A program made the translations under genes and the position numbers. Positions 5,110 to 12,386 of a stretch of 12,386 nucleotides of DNA are shown in pieces (the stretch's first letter is position 1; each line of letters begins with the position of its first letter). This DNA is from Erysipelotrichaceae bacterium. GTDB taxonomy: Bacteria > Bacillota_I > Bacilli_A > Erysipelotrichales > Erysipelotrichaceae. The stretch is taken from the NCBI GenBank assembly GCA_900770275.1, contig CAAGJS010000302.1:1-12386 (forward strand). Direction: 5' to 3'. The notes under the pieces are model-generated. The model had not been told where the DNA came from. It worked only from the letters and a program-made list of their open reading frames with translations, and did no database searches.

Positions 5110-6141
5110 ATGACGACAGAAGAATTGCAGTCACAGGCAGTCAAGGAAATCGAAGCTGCCGGAAGTCTGGAAGATCTCAAGAACATCCGCATCAAGTATC
5201 TTGGCAAGAAGGGTCTTGTCCAGGATCTGATGAATGCGATGCGCGAGCTTCCCAAGGAGGAAAAGCCTGCGTATGGCCAGAAGGTCAATGTGTGCAAGCA
5301 GGCAATTTCTAGGGCTCTGGACGAGCGACAGCAGGCACTGAGCGTCCTTGAGCTTAACAGACGTCTGGAAGAAGAGAAGATCGACATTACGCTGGCTGGG
5401 GATCAACGTACGTACGGAACGATGCATCCGCTGATGATGATCCAGCAGGAGCTGGAGGATCTTTTCATCGGCATGGGCTACAAGGTTGCCGAAGGTCCGG
5501 AAGTGGAACAGGATTATTACAACTTTGAGCTTGCCAACATTCCGAAGGACCACCCGGCACGCGATATGCAGGATACCTTCTACATTGATCCCAATACGCT
5601 GCTGCGTACCCATACGACGGCCATTCAGATGCGTGAGCTCGAAGCGGCGCACGGTCAGCTGCCAATCAAGCTGATCTGCCCGGGCAAGGTTTACCGCCGC
5701 GACGACGATGACGCGACCCATTCGCATCAGTTCATGCAGTGTGAAGGTCTGGTCGTTGGCGAACATGTGACGCTGGCGGATCTCAAGGGAACGCTCAAGT
5801 TCATGGCGGACCGCATGTTCGGTGAAGGCCGCCAGATCCGTTTCCGTCCTTCCTACTTCCCGTTCACGGAGCCTTCCGTTGAAGTCGATGTTTCCTGTCC
5901 GTTCTGCGGCGGCAAGGGCTGCTCCATCTGCAAGGGTTCGGGATGGATCGAAATCCTCGGCGCCGGCATGGTACATCCGCATGTGCTCGAGATGAACGGC
6001 TTTGATCCTGCAAAATGTTCCGGCTTCGCCTTCGGCGTAGGTCTGGAGCGTGTTGCGATGCTCAAGTACGGCATCGATGATATCCGCAGCTTCTATACCG
6101 ATGACAAGCGTTTTCTGAAGAATTTCAACCGGTTTGACTGA
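5110..6141 (+). CDS. pheS: Phenylalanine-tRNA ligase alpha subunit
   Basis: The 343-residue protein is the usual length. An N-terminal helical arm (about 1-90) for tRNA binding precedes the class II catalytic core. Motif 2 region is FRPSYFPFTEPSVEVDV (245-261); motif 3 region is GFAFGVGLERVAMLKYGIDDIR (305-326). HxxTS-like 'RTHTTAIQMR' (166-175) is present. A CPFCGGKGCSIC insert (C263, C266, C271, C274) matches the four-Cys form seen in Firmicutes PheS. With PheT it forms the (alpha-beta)2 enzyme that charges tRNA-Phe in the cytoplasm. The start is the ATG at 5110, 5 bases after GGAGG (5100-5104). An in-frame GTG at 5038 lies inside the T-box and is rejected. It is co-transcribed with pheT, 17 bases downstream, under the Phe T-box. 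Confidence 0.98.
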   Translation: MTTEELQSQAVKEIEAAGSLEDLKNIRIKYLGKKGLVQDLMNAMRELPKEEKPAYGQKVNVCKQAISRALDERQQALSVLELNRRLEEEKIDITLAGDQRTYGTMHPLMMIQQELEDLFIGMGYKVAEGPEVEQDYYNFELANIPKDHPARDMQDTFYIDPNTLLRTHTTAIQMRELEAAHGQLPIKLICPGKVYRRDDDDATHSHQFMQCEGLVVGEHVTLADLKGTLKFMADRMFGEGRQIRFRPSYFPFTEPSVEVDVSCPFCGGKGCSICKGSGWIEILGAGMVHPHVLEMNGFDPAKCSGFAFGVGLERVAMLKYGIDDIRSFYTDDKRFLKNFNRFD

Positions 6142-6158
6142 GCGGGAGGTGGACTGAC

Positions 6159-8546
6159 ATGAAACTGAGTTATAACTGGATTTCAAAATATGTAGATCTC
6201 AACGGTGTCACGCCCGAGCAGCTGGCTGAACGCATGACCAATGCCGGCCTGGAAGTGGAAGGCATTGAACGTCTGGCAGATGCGGACGGTCTTGTCATCG
6301 GCGAAGTCATGGAATGTGAAGATGTCGAAGGTACCCATCTCCATAAGACGCAGGTCAGAATTTCCGAGACAGATACGCTGCAGATCGTCTGCGGCGCACC
6401 GAACTGCCGCAAGGGACTGAAGGTCATCGTCGCCACGCCGGGGGCACGTCTTCCGGGCGGCGTGATTGAGGCGCGTCCGCTTCACGGCATTGAATCCAAC
6501 GGCATGTTATGTGCTCTGTTCGAGCTTGGCGTGGATAAGAAGACGCTGCGCCAGGAACAGATTGACGGTATCGAGGAGCTGCCTGCCGATGCGCCGGTTG
6601 GTGAGAAGGATGTTCTGAAGTATCTTGGCCTTGATGATGTGATTCTCGATGTGTCTTTGACGCCGAACCGCGCCGACTGCTCGGCAATGTGGAACATGGC
6701 CGTGGAAATCGGTGCCATTCTTCATCGCAATGTGACGCTGCCGCAGTGTGAAGGCGTTGCCAAGGAAGGGGCTCCTTCGGATTTCAAGGTCGCCACAAAG
6801 ACGGATAAGTGCTCCTGGTATCTTGGCAAGGTCATCAACCATGTCAAGGTCGGACCGAGCCCGAAGTGGATGGCTGACTGTCTGCGTGCGGCTGGCATGA
6901 ATTCGATCAATAACCTGGTTGATATTTCCAACTTCGTGATGCTTGAGACGGGGCAACCGATGCACTTCTATGATCTGGCCAAGCTGCCGGTGCATGAAAT
7001 TACGGTGGCGGATGATCGTGAGCTGACGATGACGGCTCTCGATGGTGCACAGTTTGATATCAGGAAGGGCGACCTCTTGATTCTCAATGGCGATGAGCCG
7101 ACCGGAATCGCCGGCGTCATGGGCGGCGAAGAATCGATGATCGATGAAAATACGAGCGGTCTTTTCCTGGAGGCGGCGCATTTCGATCATGCCTCGATCC
7201 GTCATACGTCGATCCGTCTCAACCTGATCACGGAAGCGGCAGCACGCTTCACGAAGGAAATCGATGTGACCGCCTGCCAGCGTGCGATGGATCGTGCCGT
7301 TCAGCTGCTGAAGGAATATGGCGGCGCCGACGGTATTGAGGAAACGGTAGAAGCGGGTCATTGTGATTACAGGCCGCTTGTCATCAAGGAGACGCTGTCG
7401 CACTGCAACGGCCTGCTCGGTACATCCTTTACGATGGATCAGATGGCGGAAACGCTGAAGTGGCTGCAGTTCAAGCCGGAAGTGGATGGTGATACGGTTA
7501 CCTGCCACATTCCAAGCTGGCGCATTGACATGGAAGGGCCGGCCGATGTGGATGAGGAAGTGATCCGTCTGCTCGGCTTTGATTCGCTTGGCTATACGCT
7601 GCCGCAGCTGACGGCGACGGTTGGTCAGCTTTCGCCTGCACAGCGGGCGCGCCGCAAGGTACGTTCCGTGGCGATGGCTTACGGTCTGAATGAAATCGTG
7701 ACCTATACGCTTGTCTCAAAGAAGTATGCAAAGGATACTTCCAATCCGCTTGGCGAGGCGATTGATCTTGCGATGCCGATGAGCGAGGCGCGGACAACGA
7801 TCCGTACGGGACTGATGAATTCCGTTCTGGAGTGCGTGCAGTACAACGAGGCGCATGGCAATACGGACAATAACTTCTATGAGATTTCCACCGTCCATGC
7901 CAAGGGAAAGAGGGAAGAGCGTTTTGCCATCGTGCTGGATGGAAAGGTGCTGAATGATCCGCTGCATCATCTGGACCGCAATGGCGATTTCTACAGTCTC
8001 AAGGGAATTCTTCTGGATCTGTTGCAGGGATTCGGCATTGCCGGTGCCCGTCTTGACGTTAAGCCCAATGGGAAGGATACGGCTCACTATCATCCATACC
8101 GCAGTGCAGAACTGTGGCTGGATCATAAGTTCATTGGTCTCTTCGGCGAAGTTCATCCGACCTATGCGGCGCAGTTTGATCTGAAGCGGGTAGTATACGC
8201 GGAAGTGAGCCTGGAGGCGATCTACAATGCCAAAGTCGGCCACGTACGGTACGCTGCGCTGCCGAAGTTCCCAGGCGTGGAGCGTGATATTGCGGTTGTC
8301 GTTGATCGTAAGACAACGGCTGAAGAGCTGCTCAACTCGATCCGCAAAGAAGGAAAGAAGATGGTTGCTTCGGCCGAGATCTTCGATATCTATGAGGGCG
8401 CAAATCTTCCGGCAGGAAAGAAGTCGGTTGCGCTTCATGTGGTATATCAGGCAGATCATACGCTGCGGGATGCGGAAATCGATGCCGTCCATTCGTCGAT
8501 CGTTGAGCGTCTGAAGAAGGATCTGGGTGCTCAGCTGCGGGCCTGA
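6159..8546 (+). CDS. pheT: Phenylalanine-tRNA ligase beta subunit
   Basis: The 795-residue protein has the full bacterial domain series: an EMAP/OB-fold tRNA-binding domain (about 44-155, GLVIGEVMECEDVEG), the B3/B4 editing module (about 210-385), B5 (about 402-478), the catalytic-like core, and the C-terminal ferredoxin-fold anticodon-binding domain (about 699-795, starting at ALPKFPGVERDIAVVVD). It is the structural and editing subunit of PheRS and removes Tyr mischarged on tRNA-Phe. GGAGGTGG at 6145-6152 precedes the ATG. One local difference: the stretch NLITEAAARFTKEID (about 353-367) replaces the more common GLRSEASSRFEKGID type; it may be a lineage trait. It ends the pheST operon, followed by a strong hairpin. 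Confidence 0.98.
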   Translation: MKLSYNWISKYVDLNGVTPEQLAERMTNAGLEVEGIERLADADGLVIGEVMECEDVEGTHLHKTQVRISETDTLQIVCGAPNCRKGLKVIVATPGARLPGGVIEARPLHGIESNGMLCALFELGVDKKTLRQEQIDGIEELPADAPVGEKDVLKYLGLDDVILDVSLTPNRADCSAMWNMAVEIGAILHRNVTLPQCEGVAKEGAPSDFKVATKTDKCSWYLGKVINHVKVGPSPKWMADCLRAAGMNSINNLVDISNFVMLETGQPMHFYDLAKLPVHEITVADDRELTMTALDGAQFDIRKGDLLILNGDEPTGIAGVMGGEESMIDENTSGLFLEAAHFDHASIRHTSIRLNLITEAAARFTKEIDVTACQRAMDRAVQLLKEYGGADGIEETVEAGHCDYRPLVIKETLSHCNGLLGTSFTMDQMAETLKWLQFKPEVDGDTVTCHIPSWRIDMEGPADVDEEVIRLLGFDSLGYTLPQLTATVGQLSPAQRARRKVRSVAMAYGLNEIVTYTLVSKKYAKDTSNPLGEAIDLAMPMSEARTTIRTGLMNSVLECVQYNEAHGNTDNNFYEISTVHAKGKREERFAIVLDGKVLNDPLHHLDRNGDFYSLKGILLDLLQGFGIAGARLDVKPNGKDTAHYHPYRSAELWLDHKFIGLFGEVHPTYAAQFDLKRVVYAEVSLEAIYNAKVGHVRYAALPKFPGVERDIAVVVDRKTTAEELLNSIRKEGKKMVASAEIFDIYEGANLPAGKKSVALHVVYQADHTLRDAEIDAVHSSIVERLKKDLGAQLRA

Positions 8547-8590
8547 TACCCGGGAAAATGGGATAACCCCTTTCTACAGTACGGATTCAG

Positions 8591-8624
8591 GAAAAAGGAA
8601 AGACGCTGGTGTCTTTCCTTTTTC
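8591..8624 (+). terminator. Rho-independent terminator after pheT
   Basis: GAAAAAGGAAAGAC (8591-8604) and GTCTTTCCTTTTTC (8611-8624) form a 14-bp perfect stem with a 6-base loop. The A/T end of the stem supplies a T-run on either strand, so it may act in both directions. The next gene starts only 16 bases later, so that gene's promoter must overlap the stem. Confidence 0.92.
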
Positions 8625-8636
8625 GTAAAGAAACAG

Positions 8637-8642
8637 TAAAAT
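8637..8642 (+). promoter_or_regulatory. Possible -10 for the SGNH-like gene, implying a GTG start at 8650
   Basis: TAAAAT at 8637-8642 overlaps the ATG at 8641 and lies 7 bases before an in-frame GTG (8650). This mirrors TAAAAT, 6 bases, GTG at 2159-2171. It lacks the TG extension and a -35, and its upstream part lies in the terminator stem, so support is weak. Confidence 0.3.
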
Positions 8643-9939
8643 GAGCGGCGTGACAACTACGAAACAGCATAAATTCAAGGAAAAAATTCTGCTGACAAGC
8701 CTTGCCGCGGCGGCTGTGCTTGTCGCATGGCTGCTAAGAGCGAAGCAGGCTGAGACGGAATGGCTGTATACGAGCCAGGACTTTCATGATCTTCCGGAAA
8801 ACAGCCTCGACGTTCTGGCAATCGGCTCCCAGCGCATGCAGACGATGTTCAATCCAGCGTCCTACTATACGGCATCGGGCTATTACAGCTATGTTCTGCA
8901 TGCGGACTGTGAGACGATGGCGGAAACGTATCTGGTACTGGAGGAGGCACTGCGCACCCAGCATCCGTCGGTGGTGCTGATTGATGTGACGCCGATGCTG
9001 CAGCAGACCAGTGCCTGTGTTGTCGGCGATCATTCGGTGACCTATCAGGATTACGGTGAGGATATGGGTTATATCTTCCGTGACCCCGGCAGCTTTGATC
9101 CCAAGGAAATCAATACGTATTCGCTTGAAACGATGCCGACCCTGAGCAGTTCGCAGACCGGTTTTATTCTTGAAATTCAGGGTCTGTGCGAACAGTATCA
9201 GATTACGCCGGTCTTCGTGAACCCGCCTTATGATCAGACGGAGAATGACTCCAACTGGCTGAGTGCGATCAGTGATTATATTCTGCGCAAGCATCTGACG
9301 TTCATTGACTGCAATACGCTGGCGGAATCCACAGGCTATCAGATCAATCTCGATGGTTCACGCTATATTTCCAATACCTGGGGCGCCGAGATTATGACGA
9401 ATGCCATCGTGGAACAGACAGCGGATCTGGTAGAGAATCATAAGTCCAATTCGCTTCTGGAAGAGCGGCTCAGTCGTCTTGTGGACAAGACGGAAAAGGT
9501 TCTGTTCTCGGAAGACAATCCGGATGTGAACCGGATGCTGGAGTATGCGGAGCGCTATCCGGTGATTACGCTGGTGCGCTATAACGCCAGCTCCCTGTCC
9601 TCCCTTACGGAAGATGAGGAGTGGCTGTTTACCAAGCTGGGGCTGGATTTTTCACGTACGAGCAGTCTCTATGCAATTGTGGATCATGGCAATGTGGTTC
9701 AGGCATCCAATCAGCCTTTCTCAGCAAATTATCTTGGCTGGAAAATTGATCTTGCTTCACTGCAGGTTACGCTGAACGATGATGCACTGGGTGATCCTCA
9801 GAACGGTCTGCAGATCGTGTTTCTCGACAATGATTCGGCCGGCAGCGATCCTTTGATCCGTTCTGTGCAGGCCCGTATGACCGAGGATGGTCTCTGGCAG
9901 CGTGGCTGTGACGGTTACAGCTGCGAAGTCAGTCAGTAG
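8641..9939 (+). CDS. Membrane-anchored SGNH-hydrolase-like protein, predicted catalytically inactive, with an ILEI-like C-terminal region
   Basis: The 432-residue protein has an N-terminal hydrophobic segment (16-32) after a basic stretch, suggesting a signal anchor with the rest outside the cell. Residues 47-117 (DFHDLPENSLDVLAIGSQRM ... EEALRTQHPSVVLIDV) follow the pattern of secreted SGNH proteins of Firmicutes, which read roughly ELPENSVDVLFLGSSH ... LKEALKxxxPKxVVLD. The catalytic Ser position is Gln (G62-S63-Q64), and the late DxxH element reads DGSR (238-241) before WGAEIMTNAI. Both catalytic residues therefore appear lost. Residues about 305-412 (VITLVRYN ... LTEDEEWLFTKLGLDF ... LYAIVDHGNVVQ ... 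GLQIVFLDND) resemble ILEI/GLLG-type domains; that call is tentative. There is no ribosome binding site before the ATG; an in-frame GTG at 8650 is an alternative start. It converges on glycosylation genes, so a surface-glycan role is inferred. Confidence 0.75.
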   Translation: MSGVTTTKQHKFKEKILLTSLAAAAVLVAWLLRAKQAETEWLYTSQDFHDLPENSLDVLAIGSQRMQTMFNPASYYTASGYYSYVLHADCETMAETYLVLEEALRTQHPSVVLIDVTPMLQQTSACVVGDHSVTYQDYGEDMGYIFRDPGSFDPKEINTYSLETMPTLSSSQTGFILEIQGLCEQYQITPVFVNPPYDQTENDSNWLSAISDYILRKHLTFIDCNTLAESTGYQINLDGSRYISNTWGAEIMTNAIVEQTADLVENHKSNSLLEERLSRLVDKTEKVLFSEDNPDVNRMLEYAERYPVITLVRYNASSLSSLTEDEEWLFTKLGLDFSRTSSLYAIVDHGNVVQASNQPFSANYLGWKIDLASLQVTLNDDALGDPQNGLQIVFLDNDSAGSDPLIRSVQARMTEDGLWQRGCDGYSCEVSQ

Positions 9940-9955
9940 CGTTTATTGTTCTTTC

Positions 9956-9979
9956 GCCGACGGATATCCGCCGGCTTTT
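9956..9979 (+). terminator. Hairpin terminator after the SGNH-like gene
   Basis: GCCGACGG (9956-9963) pairs with CCGCCGGC (9968-9975) with one A-C mismatch and an ATAT loop, followed by TTTTCC. On the minus strand the same hairpin is followed by GAAAG rather than T, so it mainly serves the plus-strand gene. It starts 2 bases beyond the minus-strand stop (9982-9984) and may only weakly block that transcript. Confidence 0.75.
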
Positions 9980-9981
9980 CC

Positions 9982-11652
9982 TTATTTTGTTCTCTTTTTC
10001 CTTTTTATTACCATATGGAAGAGGGCATAGATCAAGGCGGCAATGGAGATGCCAAGGGATACTTTCTGCAGCATTGTGCCTTCATAAACGACCAGATAGG
10101 TACCGGCCTTGTCGGTCTTTGCCGCAATCAGACCCTTGACCTCTGAAATCGATACCGGCGAGCGTTCAGTTCCGTTCAGATAATAGACACGATATCCCTT
10201 GTACCAGGTGATGGGCAGAATGGTCAGAGTATTGGCATCGGCGGAGGTGATTTCAAACTGTTTGCCTTTCGCTGTTTTTTCAAGGGTGACTTCCGGCGTG
10301 TAGCTGCGGAAATCAACGGAGGAAATCGGCAGATAATCGCCGCCTGCCAGCTGCGTGCGCATGTAGGTCGCACTGTAATAGGGGTCGATCATCGTTCCGT
10401 CTGTCAGAAAGCTGTCGGAGGTATCGGAATGAATCGTAAAGGTACGGGAATAGACGCCGGAAAGACGTACTGTACCGTCGATCCCGACAATGAGTGCCAG
10501 GACAACCGCCGCAGCCTTTGGATTGCGAAAAGAGAGGATGTTTTCAATGGCGATGGCACATGGCACTGCCAGCAATGCACAGGCCAGTGTCTCCAGCCGC
10601 CATGGAAACTGCAGAATGCCAAAAAACTGCATATGGTCCCATGGAATGATATCCAGCGGCATTAACATCAGTACATAGCCAGCGATCAATGAGAAACGTA
10701 GAAACGAAGAATCGGTTCCCGTGTCCTTTTTGCGGAGATTGACAAGACTAAGCAGGGGAAGAACCATCAGAAGATATCCCGGATTCAATGTCATCTGCTG
10801 TCCCGAAGACATCCCGTAACCGCCAATGGCAAACTTCAGCTCATACTGCAGAAACTCAGGCAGCGTCAGTGCCTGGGCCGCAAGATTCATCGACGATGCA
10901 TAGTAGTTGAGATAGTAGTCATCTGCCATCAGCTGTTCAAGCATCGGCAGTGTAAACCACGCACTCAGCAGAAAGGCGAGAACAGCTGCCTTAGCAAATG
11001 CGCATACCGCACGTTTTGTCAGGCGCTTATGAAATACGACGCATGTAATAAGAAAAAGGGCAACTCCCATCGCAAAGGTCAGATTATGAGAAAATACAAG
11101 GCCGCACAGCCCGATGGTAAAGGCAGCGATTCTGTCGCTGTTTTCAAAGAGTATTTCATAGATGCCTTCCAGCAGCACCGGCAGAAACGCCATCGCCAGC
11201 ACTTCGCCCAGGGCGCCGCGAACATAGACGTCCGTCATCCGGTAGCTGGCAAGAATGTAGATGGCTCCTGTCAGAAGGGAAGCGACCGGGTTCTTCGTGA
11301 CGTGATTCAGGAATCCTTCCATCATCCGGCAGGTCAGCCACGACGAACAGAAGATCAGTGCTGCCCAGCAGTATGAAAGGGGCAATCCCAATGCATGCAG
11401 AACAGCAAACGGCCAAAGAAACAGGTTGCAGTAGAACAGCGGGCTGCCATAGCCAAAGCCGCCATTCTGATCGGGAAAGATCAGGGGATAGAGATTTCCT
11501 GCCTTGATGCTTTCACTCATACTCTGGATCCGGGCAAGATGAAAGAAGGTATCCATCTCGATGCCTACGGCATCCTTGGCAAGATAGGGCATCGTAAAGA
11601 TGATTGCCGCAATCAATGATCCAATGATCAGAAAACGCTTTTCATGTTTCAT
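9982..11652 (-). CDS. Multi-pass membrane protein, PTPS-related/YfhO-like (GT-C-type fold)
   Basis: The protein has 556 residues from the ATG at 11652. It has many hydrophobic segments, about ten or more. The N-terminal loop GIEMDTFFHLARIQSM (30-45) with D34 and H38, then GFGYGSPLFYCNLF (65-78) and RGALGEVLAMAFLPVLLEG (145-163), are the hallmarks of the '6-pyruvoyl-tetrahydropterin synthase-related' membrane family; despite the name these are not pterin enzymes. The acidic first outer loop is typical of lipid-linked-sugar GT-C glycosyltransferases. A soluble C-terminal part (about 415-525) precedes a last transmembrane helix and a basic tail (KRKKRTK). It probably transfers or handles sugars at the cell surface; the substrate is unknown. 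Its ATG overlaps the stop of the upstream gene in ATGA, with no ribosome binding site of its own, so translation is probably coupled. Confidence 0.82.
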   Translation of the reverse strand: MKHEKRFLIIGSLIAAIIFTMPYLAKDAVGIEMDTFFHLARIQSMSESIKAGNLYPLIFPDQNGGFGYGSPLFYCNLFLWPFAVLHALGLPLSYCWAALIFCSSWLTCRMMEGFLNHVTKNPVASLLTGAIYILASYRMTDVYVRGALGEVLAMAFLPVLLEGIYEILFENSDRIAAFTIGLCGLVFSHNLTFAMGVALFLITCVVFHKRLTKRAVCAFAKAAVLAFLLSAWFTLPMLEQLMADDYYLNYYASSMNLAAQALTLPEFLQYELKFAIGGYGMSSGQQMTLNPGYLLMVLPLLSLVNLRKKDTGTDSSFLRFSLIAGYVLMLMPLDIIPWDHMQFFGILQFPWRLETLACALLAVPCAIAIENILSFRNPKAAAVVLALIVGIDGTVRLSGVYSRTFTIHSDTSDSFLTDGTMIDPYYSATYMRTQLAGGDYLPISSVDFRSYTPEVTLEKTAKGKQFEITSADANTLTILPITWYKGYRVYYLNGTERSPVSISEVKGLIAAKTDKAGTYLVVYEGTMLQKVSLGISIAALIYALFHMVIKRKKRTK

Positions 11653-12386
11653 CCGAAGTACCAGGAAGGCAGCCACTCAAGGAATTTCATATAGCTCTGC
11701 GGAGCTCCGAAACCTGCGGTTGCCGGCAGGAACATGAAGAAGAGAACGATGCATACGGCAAGATACACCAGCACCCAGCGATAGCTGTTTCTGTTATTCT
11801 TCAGCTGCATGCGCAGTACATAGACGATCGCCATCAGCAGGAAGAAGCTGGTCGGATAGAAATGATAGGCAAAGACACAGCGGTTCACGAACAATACCCA
11901 TGGTAATAACGCCGTCAGATATCCGACCGTAATGACCCAGGCACTTGGCGTACGGTTGCGGATCGCATCGTAGAACACCACAGGAACACACAGGAAGCCG
12001 AACCAGCTGATTGCCGGATTTGTGAAACAGGAAATGGAATGATATACACCATTACGTGACAAGCGGCCATAGTACCAGATCGGCCGGATATCGAGAATCC
12101 ACTGATACCAGTAGGACTGATAGGGATGGGTTGCCTTCAGATTGATGTGGTAATGGTACATATAGCTGTTCTGCGAAATGACATTGGCAATACTCCAGCC
12201 ATCTCTCCAGACCGGACACCATATATAGGAAACCCAGTAAATGATCGCCGGAATGAAGATGAAGAACACGAAGCAGATCCCGATCGTCTTCCAGAAATTG
12301 CCGCGCCAGCTGTGAATAATATGATCAACCAGATTCTTTTCTTCGTCGTTCAATTCTGCCCAGTCAGTCAGGCTTGCCTTCTTCGC
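11649..12386 (-). CDS. Protein O-mannosyltransferase (PMT family, GT39), C-terminal part, cut by the window edge
   Basis: The frame is open from the window edge to the TGA at 11649-11651, about 245 residues. The fragment contains THPYQSYWYQWILDIRPIWYY, which matches the PMT C-terminal motif HPYxSxWYxWPxxxRPI, then NPAISWFGF and VNRCVFAYHFYPTSFFLLM, matching the conserved (I/V)xRxxFxYHYxP membrane segment. About five transmembrane segments are visible, corresponding to the C-terminal four-helix PMT domain and the helix before it. PMT enzymes transfer mannose from a polyprenyl phosphate to Ser/Thr of exported proteins. The catalytic N-terminal loop lies outside the window. A TTG at 12353 is only an internal Leu codon, not a start. 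It is followed by the PTPS-related gene with a 4-base overlap, forming one operon. Confidence 0.88.
   Translation of the reverse strand, partial: AKKASLTDWAELNDEEKNLVDHIIHSWRGNFWKTIGICFVFFIFIPAIIYWVSYIWCPVWRDGWSIANVISQNSYMYHYHINLKATHPYQSYWYQWILDIRPIWYYGRLSRNGVYHSISCFTNPAISWFGFLCVPVVFYDAIRNRTPSAWVITVGYLTALLPWVLFVNRCVFAYHFYPTSFFLLMAIVYVLRMQLKNNRNSYRWVLVYLAVCIVLFFMFLPATAGFGAPQSYMKFLEWLPSWYFG

Noticed and set aside
4992..5312. Possible leader peptide frame in the pheS leader
   Set aside because: The leader is fully explained as a T-box; this frame has no ribosome binding site and no run of Phe codons.
6507..7508. Open reading frame of 333 codons on the minus strand inside pheT
   Set aside because: pheT is unambiguous on the plus strand. 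The antisense translation shows no domain, and another similar shadow occurs at 7716-8492.
8561..8570. GGGATAACCC hairpin just after pheT as the terminator
   Set aside because: It has only 3-4 G-C pairs and a short T-run. The 14-bp hairpin at 8591-8624 is far better.
12351..12353. TTG at 12353 as the start of the right-edge gene
   Set aside because: The frame stays open to the window edge and PMT proteins are much longer, so this is an internal Leu codon.

Overview
The window looks like chromosomal core DNA from a low-to-mid-GC Firmicute, at roughly 50% GC by eye. The grounds are a T-box riboswitch controlling pheST, Firmicutes-type PheS with a CxxC/CxxC insert, a YsgA/RlmP-type rRNA methyltransferase near pheS, and AGGA/GGAGG ribosome binding sites. 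The combination (PEPCK/HPr-kinase-like protein, protein O-mannosyltransferase, PTPS-related membrane protein) would fit an Erysipelotrichia-type gut bacterium, but that is inference. I see no transposon, phage, CRISPR array, tRNA or rRNA gene.

Layout. Bases 1-75 encode the last 24 residues of an RlmB-type 23S rRNA 2'-O-methyltransferase. Next is a 573-residue protein with an HPr-kinase/PEP-carboxykinase-like P-loop (101-1822). A shared hairpin separates it from a small convergent DUF1294 membrane protein (1873-2127, minus). DUF1294 is divergent from an RlmP/YsgA-type SpoU methyltransferase (2171-2899), whose 3' end overlaps a convergent acylphosphatase gene (2893-3171, minus). The acylphosphatase is divergent from a peptidase-S51-like protein (3205-3891), which is followed by a diacylglycerol kinase family gene (3927-4835).

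Bases 4853-5096 hold a promoter and a complete Phe-specific T-box leader (specifier TTC, T-box with TGGT, and alternative antiterminator and terminator). It controls pheS and pheT (5110-8546), which end at a 14-bp hairpin terminator. A surface-anchored, SGNH-hydrolase-like protein that has lost its catalytic Ser and His follows (8641-9939). It converges on a minus-strand envelope glycosylation pair that enters from the right edge: the C-terminal part of a protein O-mannosyltransferase and a PTPS-related GT-C-like membrane protein, joined by an ATGA overlap.

How the genes work together. The left and centre serve translation (two rRNA methyltransferases, PheRS), with small lipid and metabolite enzymes between them. 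The right end is an envelope glycan/protein-mannosylation module. The most unusual feature is promoter design. Five extended -10 elements share the form TGCTAnnnT. Three of them lie 6-7 bases from the start codon with no ribosome binding site, which predicts leaderless mRNAs. Two of those three are back to back in one 7-bp inverted repeat serving a divergent gene pair. The other points of interest are the pseudo-enzyme fused to an ILEI-like C-terminal region and the S51-like protein whose expected catalytic His reads as Asn.
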